A stretch of 45,218 nucleotides of DNA from Dehalococcoidia bacterium (GTDB lineage Bacteria > Chloroflexota > Dehalococcoidia > JAENJB01). This document shows positions 9,081 to 15,917 of this stretch, piece by piece. Numbering within the stretch: position 1 is the stretch's first letter; every line of letters begins with the position of its first letter. Position numbers and translations under genes: made by a program. The notes under the pieces are model-generated. The model did not search any database, was not told the DNA's origin, and saw only the letters and a list, made by a program, of their open reading frames with translations. The stretch covers positions 1 through 45,218 of the forward strand of contig JAENJB010000001.1 of NCBI GenBank assembly GCA_016844565.1. Reading direction: 5' to 3'.

Positions 9081-9091
9081 GCCCCCAGTTT

Positions 9092-9225
9092 AATAGTTAG
9101 TTGAGGCGCCCGAGGGTGACCGAGGGCCCAACTGGAATGCAAGGCGGTGAAAGTCCGCCGCGGCCCCGCCGCTGTGAATGGTAGCTTAGCTACCACAAGC
9201 CAGAACGCCAGCCTCAAGATGTTCT
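9092..9225 (+). promoter_or_regulatory. cobalamin (B12) riboswitch
   Basis: The conserved cobalamin aptamer core is readable: GGAATGC at 9134, GGCGGTGAAAGTCCGCC at 9143-9159, GGCCCCGCCGCTGTGA (9162-9177) and the B12 box AGCCAGAACGCC (9198-9209). A helix GGTAGCTTAGCTACC sits between core and B12 box, as usual. The boundaries are approximate. Downstream, CCAGCCTC (9208-9215) can pair with GAGGGCTGG (9242-9250), and a perfect intrinsic terminator follows at 9261. Adenosylcobalamin should favour termination and shut down the downstream cbi/cbt genes. Confidence 0.93.
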
Positions 9226-9260
9226 CTGTACCTCCGTGGGGGAGGGCTGGAAATTTTTGC

Positions 9261-9290
9261 CCCCTCACCTGAAGAGGTGAGGGGTTTTTT
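9261..9290 (+). terminator. intrinsic terminator of the B12 riboswitch
   Basis: CCCCTCACCT (9261-9270) pairs perfectly with AGGTGAGGGG (9275-9284) across a GAAG loop and is followed by TTTTTT (9285-9290). It lies between the aptamer and the first cobalamin gene, so it is the expression platform. Confidence 0.93.
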
Positions 9291-9312
9291 GTTTCCTGGG
9301 GGCGCAGGTCTC

Positions 9313-10326
9313 ATGGAAAAAGAAACGAACCACAAGGGAATCCTGGTCCTCGCTCACGGCTCACGGCGGGCGGAGGCCGGTGACCTGGTCACCAATATGG
9401 TGGCCAGGCTCCGCGCGGACCTGGATTCTGACCTGGTAGAGCCGGCCTTCATGGAGCTGGCCATGCCGGATATTCCCACCAGCCTGACGAAATTGATCGG
9501 CAAGGGATGCCGGCAAATAGTGGTGTTGTGCTTGTTCCTGGTGAACGGGAATCACCTGGTGAAAGATGTTCCCTCCCTGCTGGAGAAAGCCCTTGCTCAA
9601 CGCGACGGCGTAAGCTTTACCTTAACCCCGCCTTTGCTGCAAAGCCCCGGGATGTATCACCTGGTCCTAGAGTGCCTGCAGCGGGAAGTGGAGCCCCCGA
9701 AGAAAGCTCCCTTGAAGTCTCCTGCCGGGATCGAGGCGGCCAGCTTCCAAATCATAGAGAAGAGGCTTGGTCCGCTCCCGTTTCCACCGGGGGAAAGCGC
9801 GGTGGTTAAGCGCGTCGTTCACGCCACCGCGGATTTCAGCTACGCCCTCACACTTCGTTTTCACGGCGACCCGGTAACCGCGGCTATAAGAGCCATAAGG
9901 GAACGGCGACCTGTCATTGTGGACGCCAACATGGTCAGGGCCGGAATATCCACCGGCTACCCCGGCGAGGTGCTGTGCCGCATCCAGGATATGAAGGGGC
10001 TGTCCGAGGTGAGGGGTGACACCAGGGCCAGCCTGGCCATGGAGCAGCTCGCCGACAGGATGGAGGGCGCCATCGTGGCGGTCGGAAACGCGCCGACGGC
10101 CCTTCTCAAGGTGATCGAGCTGGTGGAGACCGGGCGCGTGAAGCCGGCGCTGGTGGTGGGAGTGCCCGTCGGCCTGGTGGGCGCCCTGGAGGCCAAGCGC
10201 CACCTCGACGAGCTGGAAGGGCAGCCGCGCATCACCAACCTCTCGGAAAGGGGGGGGAGCGCCGTAGCTGCTTCCATAGTGAACGCGCTGGTCAAGCTCG
10301 CCGCCGTCGATGGAAACCTACAGTAG
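9313..10326 (+). CDS. cbiX-cbiC: CbiX-CbiC fusion: sirohydrochlorin cobaltochelatase / cobalt-precorrin-8 methylmutase
   Basis: A 337-residue bifunctional protein. Residues 1-125 are a short CbiX (CbiXS) cobaltochelatase with metal-ligand histidines H15 (LAHGSR) and H81 (NGNHLVKDVP). Residues 138-335 are CbiC, which moves the C11 methyl group to C12 to make cobyrinate. It has the catalytic H170 in VVHATADFSYAL, VDANMVRAGI (203-212) and AVGNAPTALLKVIELVETG. The fusion joins the cobalt-insertion step with the last ring-methyl rearrangement. A proline/lysine-rich linker (126-138) separates them. I start at ATG 9313; the in-frame GTG at 9277 lies inside the riboswitch terminator and is rejected. 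First gene after the B12 riboswitch. Confidence 0.92.
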   Translation: MEKETNHKGILVLAHGSRRAEAGDLVTNMVARLRADLDSDLVEPAFMELAMPDIPTSLTKLIGKGCRQIVVLCLFLVNGNHLVKDVPSLLEKALAQRDGVSFTLTPPLLQSPGMYHLVLECLQREVEPPKKAPLKSPAGIEAASFQIIEKRLGPLPFPPGESAVVKRVVHATADFSYALTLRFHGDPVTAAIRAIRERRPVIVDANMVRAGISTGYPGEVLCRIQDMKGLSEVRGDTRASLAMEQLADRMEGAIVAVGNAPTALLKVIELVETGRVKPALVVGVPVGLVGALEAKRHLDELEGQPRITNLSERGGSAVAASIVNALVKLAAVDGNLQ

Positions 10327-10351
10327 TGAGGACGTCTACTGATGGAACGGC

Positions 10352-10449
10352 GTCATTGCGAGCCCATCCCGACTTGTCGGGAGGGCGAAGCAATCTCTGT
10401 GCCCCTAGGGCCGTATGAGATTGCTTCGGGCTTCGCCCTCGCAATGACA
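10352..10449. repeat. family A palindromic repeat copy 2
   Basis: A 98-nt copy with GTCATTGCGAGCCCATCCC at one end and CCCTCGCAATGACA at the other. The centre reads GAAGCAATCTC then GAGATTGCTTCGGGCTTC. It interrupts the cobalamin operon between cbiX-cbiC and cbtB. It is closely related to copies at 14920, 18222 and 45000. Confidence 0.9.
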
Positions 10450-10508
10450 GAAAAGGGCGGTGGGTTGCAAAACGACCTGAGTAAGTCCAAATTTATAGGA
10501 GGTGCACG

Positions 10509-10724
10509 ATGAACACTCTAGCAACGAAAAGGCATGGGGGATTCCTGGGGAAGGCTTCGGCTTACTGGCCGGTCCTTCTGGCCTCCACGGCGGGCCTCTA
10601 CCTCGTCGCCCTGTACCAGACTGAGGCCGTGCGTGCCATGGTGGGCCAGACAGGCCAGACCATGGACCTGCTGCACGAGGTCTTCCACGACGTGCGGCAC
10701 GCCGCCGGCTTTATGTGCCATTGA
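10509..10724 (+). CDS. cbtB: CbtB, small subunit of cobalt transporter
   Basis: A 71-residue membrane protein with one transmembrane helix (about residues 20-38: YWPVLLASTAGLYLVALY). The C-terminal HEVFHDVRHAAGFMCH is the histidine-rich cobalt-binding signature of CbtB. It works with CbtA in uptake of cobalt (or cobalt export control) for corrin synthesis, typically under B12 riboswitch control as here. AGGAGGTG precedes the ATG with good spacing. The stop TGA overlaps the cbtA ATG by one base. Confidence 0.92.
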   Translation: MNTLATKRHGGFLGKASAYWPVLLASTAGLYLVALYQTEAVRAMVGQTGQTMDLLHEVFHDVRHAAGFMCH

Positions 10725-11470
10725 TGAGTCCCGACCGTTTCTACCCGGTGCTGAAGGCGGCCCTTCTCGCCGGGCTGGTCGCCGGGCTAGTCATGGGCCT
10801 CTACCATTTCGTGCTCACCGAGCCCGTGATTGACCGCGCTATCGCCCTGGAGGACGAGGCGGCCATGGCGCCCGGCCAGGCCGCCCGCTACGCACCGCTG
10901 GTCTCCCGGGGGGTTCAGAAGGGGATGCTGATAGTGGGCAGCGCCCTCTACGGCCTGGCGGCAGGCGTCGTTTTCGCTGCCGTCTTCGCCCTCCTGGGGC
11001 GGCGCTTCCCCGGCCGGTGGCCCGATATTAAGGCAGTGGCGCTGGCAGCAGTACTGTGGTGGTCGGTGGGCCTGGTCCCTTTCCTGAAGTACCCGGCTAA
11101 TCCGCCGGGTGTGGGAGACCCGGAGACTCTCTACTTCCGGGAGAGCATCCAGCTCGGTTTCATCGCTCTTTCCGTTCTGGCGGTGGCGCTCGCCTGGCTG
11201 AGCTACCGGCTGCTGGGCAGGTGGTGGACTTCGGCGTCGAAGGCGCAGCGGCTGTTACCGGCGGTGGCGCTCTACGGCGTCATGGCCGTCTTGCTCGCTC
11301 TTCTCATGCCCCCTAACCCCGACGCCGTCACGGCGCCGGCCGACCTCGTCTGGGACTTCCGCATTCTCTCCCTGTCCGGCCAGGTGTTCTTCTGGGCTGT
11401 CCTCGGCGGCGGTTCCGCCCTCTTGCTGAGGCGCTTCACCCGGAGAGGCGAGCTGAGGGAGAGCGGCTGA
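10724..11470 (+). CDS. cbtA: CbtA, large subunit of cobalt transporter
   Basis: A 248-residue protein with about six transmembrane segments. The first is VLKAALLAGLVAGLVMGLYH, then VGSALYGLAAGVVFAAVFAL and further helices ending in VFFWAVLGGGSALLL. This matches CbtA of the CbtAB cobalt transporter. I start at ATG 10724, overlapping the CbtB stop as TGATG. The GTG at 10715 would add three residues. The stop at 11468-11470 overlaps the probable CTG start of cbiD, so cbtB, cbtA and cbiD appear translationally coupled. Confidence 0.9.
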   Translation: MSPDRFYPVLKAALLAGLVAGLVMGLYHFVLTEPVIDRAIALEDEAAMAPGQAARYAPLVSRGVQKGMLIVGSALYGLAAGVVFAAVFALLGRRFPGRWPDIKAVALAAVLWWSVGLVPFLKYPANPPGVGDPETLYFRESIQLGFIALSVLAVALAWLSYRLLGRWWTSASKAQRLLPAVALYGVMAVLLALLMPPNPDAVTAPADLVWDFRILSLSGQVFFWAVLGGGSALLLRRFTRRGELRESG

Positions 11471-12591
11471 GCGCCGGACCGGAGCGCACGCTGAAAAAGG
11501 GGTACACCACCGGGACGTGCGCCCAGGCAGCCGCCAGGGCCGCCATGCTTATGCTGACCTCCGGCAAGCCCGTAGCCGAGGTGGAGGTGGAAACGGCCTC
11601 GGGCGTCAGACTCAAACTGGGCGTCATCGGGCAGGCTCCTTCGACAGGCTCAGGACAGGCATTTCAACAGGCTCAGGATGCCGGCGGCTTCGCACGCTGT
11701 GGTGTCATCAAGGATTCCGGCGATGACCCGGATGTTACCGACGGGACGGAAATCTACGCTGAGGTGAGGTTGATTCCTGGGGGGGAGGGCATCAGGATTC
11801 TCGGAGGCCGGGGCGTGGGCACGGTTACTAAGCCGGGACTTCCGGTGCCGCCCGGTGAGCCGGCTATCAACCCGGGCCCCAGGCGGATGATAGCGCAGGA
11901 GGTTGCCGCGCTCTTGCCCCTCTTGCAAAGGGACTGCGGGGCCGAGGTCACCATTAGCGTGCCTGACGGGGAGAGGTTAGCGGCCATGACCTATAATCCA
12001 AGGCTCGGAATAGTGGGCGGCATCTCCATCCTGGGCACTTCGGGTATTGTAGAGCCCAGGTCGGAGGAAGCCTACCGGGCCACTCTGTCACTTCAGGTGA
12101 AGGTGGCCAGGGCAGCCGGTTTGAGAAAGGTGGCCCTCTGTCCCGGTTATCTGGGGGAGCGCTTCTGCAATCGAGAGTTGGGCATGCCGGAGGATGCCAT
12201 CATCCGGGTGGGCGACCACGTGGGCTTCGCCCTGGGGGAATGCGCCAAGAGCGGCGTGGAGGAAGTGCTCCTGGTGGGCCACCTGGGAAAGCTGGTGAAG
12301 GTAGCGGTGGGCATCTTCAATACTCATCACACTATGGGCGATGCCAGGATGGAGACCATCGCCGCCTACGCCGCCCTCTGCGGTGCGGGCCAGGACGTGG
12401 TGAAGGAAATCATGGCCCAGGATACCGCTGAAGCCACGGTGGCCATCCTCAGACAGCACGACCTCATGGCTGTTTTCGACAGGATAACTGAAGCGGTGGC
12501 CCGTCGGGCCTCCCGGCTGGCAAATGGCGTCCTGGCGGTAGAGTGCGTTATTCTCGACCTCAAGGGGGAGGTGCTGGGCCGGTGCCCGTAG
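11467..12591 (+). CDS. cbiD: cobalt-precorrin-5B C1-methyltransferase CbiD, probable CTG start
   Basis: CbiD methylates C1 of cobalt-precorrin-5B in the anaerobic corrin pathway using S-adenosylmethionine. The family's N-terminal motif KKGYTTGTCAQAAARAA is encoded at 11494-11544, upstream of the first ATG (11545). No ATG, GTG or TTG precedes it nearby. CTG 11467 has GGAG five bases upstream and overlaps the cbtA stop as CTGA; CTG 11491 also has a GGAG site. Later motifs are intact: GVIKDSGDDPDVTDG, NPRLGIVGGISILGTSGIV and HLGKLVKVAVGIFNTHH. About residues 56-73 (QAPSTGSGQAFQQAQDAG) are extra sequence encoded by a family D repeat. Length is 374 residues, normal plus this insert. Confidence 0.9.
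   Translation: MSAGPERTLKKGYTTGTCAQAAARAAMLMLTSGKPVAEVEVETASGVRLKLGVIGQAPSTGSGQAFQQAQDAGGFARCGVIKDSGDDPDVTDGTEIYAEVRLIPGGEGIRILGGRGVGTVTKPGLPVPPGEPAINPGPRRMIAQEVAALLPLLQRDCGAEVTISVPDGERLAAMTYNPRLGIVGGISILGTSGIVEPRSEEAYRATLSLQVKVARAAGLRKVALCPGYLGERFCNRELGMPEDAIIRVGDHVGFALGECAKSGVEEVLLVGHLGKLVKVAVGIFNTHHTMGDARMETIAAYAALCGAGQDVVKEIMAQDTAEATVAILRQHDLMAVFDRITEAVARRASRLANGVLAVECVILDLKGEVLGRCP
11638..11680. repeat. family D repeat arms inside cbiD coding sequence
   Basis: CCTTCGACAGGCTCAGGACA starts at 11638 and a second, shorter arm TTCAACAGGCTCAGGATG is at 11663-11680. The 22-nt arm differs at one base from the reverse complement of the intergenic copy at 29757-29778. The element is translated in frame as part of CbiD. 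Confidence 0.85.
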
Positions 12592-13223
12592 AGAAGGTGT
12601 GCGTGGTGGGTATGGGGCCAGGGGCTGAAGACTACCTCATCCCGCTGGCCCGGAAGAAGATCGAGGAGGCGGACGTTCTGGTGGGCAGCCCCCGCCTGAC
12701 TGGCCTTTTCCCCGGCAAAGAGGCGCGGGGGCTGGATTTCAGCGGAGAGCCGCCCACAACGGTCAGCTACATTCTGGAGAACCGGCAGCGGAAGAGGATC
12801 GCGGTGCTGGTCTCGGGGGACCCCGGCCTGTACAGTTTTCTTGGAGTTCTGGCCCGCTACCTGAGGCCGGAGGAATACGAGATCGTTCCCGGCATAAGCT
12901 CGGTGCAGCTGGCCTTCGCCAGGCTGAAGGAAAGCTGGGAAGATGCTTTCATCCACTCCGTTCACGGTCGCAAGCTGGACGGTCTTATCGAAGTGGTAAA
13001 ACAGCACCCCAAAGTTGCCCTGCTCACCGATGGGCGGCTTTCCCCCCGGGAGATAGCGCTTTACCTCCGCGCGGGGGGAATAGAGGATAGAGAGATGGTG
13101 GTATGCTCGGACCTTTCCTATCCCGGGGAAAGGGTGACCCGCCTGGACATGGAGGCGGCCGGGCCCCAGGCTGAGGACAAAGGTAACTATGTGATGATTA
13201 TCAGGGGAAAGCGGTCATGCTAG
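12582..13223 (+). CDS. cbiE: cobalt-precorrin-7 C5-methyltransferase CbiE
   Basis: A 213-residue tetrapyrrole methylase. KVCVVGMGPGAEDYLIPLA (about 5-23) is the S-adenosylmethionine-binding glycine loop, then VLVSGDPGLYSFLG and YEIVPGISSVQLAFARL, the family motifs. In many organisms CbiE is fused or adjacent to CbiT, which methylates C15 and decarboxylates the acetate side chain. Here the protein ends after the CbiE domain and cbiT is not in the operon. GTG start at 12582 with AGGGGGAGG about ten bases upstream; the frame overlaps the cbiD stop by ten bases. Confidence 0.9.
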   Translation: MPVEKVCVVGMGPGAEDYLIPLARKKIEEADVLVGSPRLTGLFPGKEARGLDFSGEPPTTVSYILENRQRKRIAVLVSGDPGLYSFLGVLARYLRPEEYEIVPGISSVQLAFARLKESWEDAFIHSVHGRKLDGLIEVVKQHPKVALLTDGRLSPREIALYLRAGGIEDREMVVCSDLSYPGERVTRLDMEAAGPQAEDKGNYVMIIRGKRSC

Positions 13224-13936
13224 GCAAGTTCTACGGGGTGGGCATCGGCCCCGGGAGCCCCGACCTGCTCACCTTGCGGGCCAAGCGGGTGCTGGAGGCG
13301 GTGAACGTGATCTGCGTGCCCCGGTCTGCCACCGGTGAGCACAGCCTGGCGCGCTCCATTCTGGAAAAGGCGCTGACCGGCGCCGCTCAGTACCTTGAGC
13401 TGGACTTCCCCATGGTGAGGGACAAGGAGACTTTGCACCAGCACTGGGACCGGGCCGTCGAGAGGATAGTGGAGCGCCTGCAAATGGGAGAAGATGTGGC
13501 CTTCGCCACGCTGGGCGACCCCCTTCTCTACTCCACCTACAACTATGTCCTGTCCATAATGCAGCAGAGGTTCCCCCAGGTCACGGTGGAGACCGTCCCC
13601 GGGCTAAGTTCTTTTAGCGCCGCTGCCTCCCTGGCCAACCTGTCCCTGGCGGAAGGCGAAGAAGCCGTAGCCATCTTGCCGGTCCCGCACGATTCCGGGC
13701 ATCTGGAGCGTGTCTTGCGCGAGTTCGACACCGTGGTCTTGATGAAGGTGGCCGACCGGCTGGGTATGGTGCTGGAGGTCCTGCGGCGGCTGGGGCTCAT
13801 GGAGAAGGCGGTGTTGGTGAGCCGCGCCGGCCTGCCCGGCGAGACGGTGGTCAGGGACCTCTCTTCGATAACCGACGCGAAGCTGGGATATCTATCCGTA
13901 ATCATTGTCGCCACCAGGGAACGGAAGGGGACATGA
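13217..13936 (+). CDS. cbiL: cobalt-precorrin-2 C20-methyltransferase CbiL
   Basis: A 239-residue tetrapyrrole methylase. GKFYGVGIGPGSPDLLTLRA is the N-terminal loop, DVAFATLGDPLLYSTYNYV and VPGLSSFSAAASLA are characteristic of the C20 enzyme. It adds the methyl group at C20 of cobalt-sirohydrochlorin, the first committed methylation after cobalt insertion by CbiX. The ATG overlaps the cbiE stop by 7 nt and its stop overlaps cbiF as ATGA. Confidence 0.92.
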   Translation: MLGKFYGVGIGPGSPDLLTLRAKRVLEAVNVICVPRSATGEHSLARSILEKALTGAAQYLELDFPMVRDKETLHQHWDRAVERIVERLQMGEDVAFATLGDPLLYSTYNYVLSIMQQRFPQVTVETVPGLSSFSAAASLANLSLAEGEEAVAILPVPHDSGHLERVLREFDTVVLMKVADRLGMVLEVLRRLGLMEKAVLVSRAGLPGETVVRDLSSITDAKLGYLSVIIVATRERKGT

Positions 13937-14685
13937 CGGTCTATTTCATCGGTGGGGGACCGGGAGACCCGGAACTGCTCACCATCAGGGCCAAGAAGGC
14001 GATTGAGAAGGCCGACATCGTGGTCTATGCCGGCTCGCTGATCAGCCCCCGGCTTCTGGAGTTCTCCAAACCGGGCGCCGAGCTGATAGATTCCTCGCCC
14101 CTGGACCTGGAGGGGCTGCAGGCGGTCTTCCGCAGGGCCGGGAGGAAAGGCAAGGACGTGGCCCGCATCCACAGCGGCGACCTCTCCCTGTACAGCGCGG
14201 CGCAGGAGCAGATGGACTGGTGCCAGGAAAACGGGGTGGACTTCGTGGCCATTCCCGGGGTGAGCTCCTTTTCGGCGGCCTGCGCCTCGCTGCATCAGGA
14301 GTTAACCCTTCCCGGCGTCAGCCAGACGGTCATCCTGACTCGCCTGGCAGGCAGAACTCCGGTGCCGCCGCGGGAGGACCTGGCCAAGCTGGCCGGAATC
14401 GGAGCCAGCATGGTGATCTTCCTCAGCGTCCAGCGTATCGAGGAGGTGGTGGGCAAGCTCACGGAGGCTTACCCTTTGACAACGCCGGTAGCGGTGGTGG
14501 AGAGGGCCTCATGGCCCGAGGAGACCATCATCCGGGGGAACTTAGAAGACATCGCGGGCAAGGTAAAGCGGGCTAAGATAAGGAGGACAGCCCTCATCAT
14601 CATCGGCGAGGTGCTGAACAAAAAGTACCGGAAGTCGAGGCTGTACGCCGCCGAGTTCGAGCACGCTTTTCGGACGCGGAAATGA
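13933..14685 (+). CDS. cbiF: cobalt-precorrin-4 C11-methyltransferase CbiF
   Basis: A 250-residue tetrapyrrole methylase. TVYFIGGGPGDPELLTIRA at the N-terminus, IVVYAGSLI, ARIHSGDLSLYSAAQEQ and IPGVSSFSAACASLHQELT are the CbiF/CobM pattern. It methylates C11 during ring contraction. The ATGA overlap with cbiL suggests coupled translation. Downstream the operon is interrupted by two repeat units (14732-15067) before cbiG. Confidence 0.93.
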   Translation: MTVYFIGGGPGDPELLTIRAKKAIEKADIVVYAGSLISPRLLEFSKPGAELIDSSPLDLEGLQAVFRRAGRKGKDVARIHSGDLSLYSAAQEQMDWCQENGVDFVAIPGVSSFSAACASLHQELTLPGVSQTVILTRLAGRTPVPPREDLAKLAGIGASMVIFLSVQRIEEVVGKLTEAYPLTTPVAVVERASWPEETIIRGNLEDIAGKVKRAKIRRTALIIIGEVLNKKYRKSRLYAAEFEHAFRTRK

Positions 14686-14731
14686 CTTGCGCGAGAGATT
14701 GTCACTACCGTGAGAATAGCCCCCGGTGCGC

Positions 14732-14872
14732 TGTCATTGCGAGCGAAGCGAAGCAATCTCCGGGCTCCTACTACCCAGAGCCGTGTGAGATTGCTTCGTC
14801 GCCTCCGGCTCCTCGCAATGACGAACAACTGCGGTGGGGCTATATTGCCATGCTTCGTGGTGTCCCAATGCA
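14732..14872. repeat. family A repeat copy 3 with 47-nt flank duplicated before cbiG
   Basis: The core (14732-14823) begins TGTCATTGCGAGCGAAGCG and ends CTCGCAATGACG. The following 47 nt (14826-14872) are about 85% identical by eye to 15021-15067, which include the cbiG ATG. The block therefore looks like one of two tandem units. Confidence 0.85.
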
Positions 14873-14919
14873 ATCGGGACATGGGAGATTACCTAGAAAT
14901 TACCAGCTCCAGCACAGCC

Positions 14920-15067
14920 TGTCATTGCGAGCCCATCCCGACCTGGCGGGAGGGCGAAGCAATCTCTGAGCCACTAGCACCGTATGAGATTGCTTCGGGC
15001 TTCGCCCTCGCAATGACGGACAACTGTGGCGGGGCTATGTTTTCATGCTTCGTGGTGCCCCAATGCA
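14920..15067. repeat. family A repeat copy 4 with flank containing the cbiG start
   Basis: The core (14920-15018) has ends TGTCATTGCGAGCCCATCCC and CCCTCGCAATGACG. The flank 15021-15067 repeats the flank of the preceding unit and supplies the cbiG start codon. There is no other gene between 14686 and 15062; short reading frames there are repeat-derived. Confidence 0.85.
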
Positions 15068-15917
15068 GATAACTTGCGCCATCGTAGCTCTGAATGCCAC
15101 TGGTGCGGCAATAGCGGAGAGACTGCGCCTCTCCCTGCCCGGGGCCGAGCTCTATCTTCTTCGTAGTGAGGAAGATAGAGCGTCCAAGACGGGCGAAGCC
15201 CCTTCCGTCAGTTTGTCATTGCGAGGAATCCGCCATAAGCGGATGACGAAGCAATCTCCACACATCTATTTCGATAACCTCGGCGAACTGGTGGGCCGCA
15301 TCTTCCCGGAGTACAGGAACCTGGTGTTCGTCATGGCCGTCGGGATCGTGGTGAGGGTGCTGGCGCCCCATATCAGAGACAAGAAGAGCGACCCGGCGGT
15401 GGTAGTGGTGGATGAGGGGAGAAGATTCGCCATAAGCCTGCTTTCGGGACACGAGGGAGGGGCCAACACCCTGGCCCTTCAGGTGGCCAATGCCTGTGGG
15501 GCGCAGCCGGTGATCACCACCGCTTCGGAGGTCCTCAAGCCGCTGATAGTGGGCATCGGCGCCCGGCGCGGCGTGGAGAAGAAGGCGGTGGTGCAGGCGG
15601 TGTTGGAAGTCCTGGCCGGGGTTGGACGGGCGCCGGCTGAAGTGAAGTGGCTGGCCACCATAGACCTGAAAGGGGACGAGCCCGGCCTGCGGGCGGCTTC
15701 CGAGGAGTTGGGCATCCCTTTGCGTGTCATCTCCCGGGAAGCGGTGCGCGGCTTTGCCGGCGACTACCACCGTTCCTCATTGGTGAAAGACCGGATAGGA
15801 GTGGAAGGAGTATGCGAACCATGCGCCCTGCTGGCGGGAAAGAACCCGCGGCTCATAGCGCCGAGGAAAAGCTTCGGGGGGGTAATGGTGGCCGTAGCCG
15901 AGGAAGGCTCTCTGTGA
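15063..15917 (+). CDS. cbiG: cobalt-precorrin-5A hydrolase CbiG
   Basis: A 284-residue enzyme that opens the delta-lactone of cobalt-precorrin-5A and releases the C20 two-carbon unit as acetaldehyde. The conserved core is intact: FVMAVGIVVRVLAPHIRDK, SDPAVVVVDEGRRFAISLL, SGHEGGANTLA and PVITTASEV. The C-terminal CbiG_C domain follows (GIGARRGVEKKAV). Residues 29-66 are unusual. They are encoded by an 11-bp inverted repeat (15149-15159 and 15171-15181) followed by a family A fragment (15213-15259, residues 51-66). I chose ATG 15063; ATG 15045 lies in repeat-derived DNA. The stop overlaps the GTG of cbiH. Confidence 0.9.
   Translation: MQITCAIVALNATGAAIAERLRLSLPGAELYLLRSEEDRASKTGEAPSVSLSLRGIRHKRMTKQSPHIYFDNLGELVGRIFPEYRNLVFVMAVGIVVRVLAPHIRDKKSDPAVVVVDEGRRFAISLLSGHEGGANTLALQVANACGAQPVITTASEVLKPLIVGIGARRGVEKKAVVQAVLEVLAGVGRAPAEVKWLATIDLKGDEPGLRAASEELGIPLRVISREAVRGFAGDYHRSSLVKDRIGVEGVCEPCALLAGKNPRLIAPRKSFGGVMVAVAEEGSL
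15149..15259. repeat. inverted repeat plus family A fragment inside cbiG coding sequence
   Basis: GCTCTATCTTC (15149-15159) and GAAGATAGAGC (15171-15181) are perfect inverted arms. From 15213, TTGTCATTGCGAG and then GAAGCAATCTCC (15248-15259) match the family A half-element. The frame stays open through both. Confidence 0.85.

Noticed and set aside
9277..9312. GTG start for the CbiX-CbiC protein
   Set aside because: It lies inside the riboswitch terminator hairpin; ATG 9313 matches family N-termini.
14682..14969. Small reading frames between cbiF and cbiG
   Set aside because: They consist of translated family A repeat (for example SLSLRAHPDL) and recur in other copies, so they are not genes.
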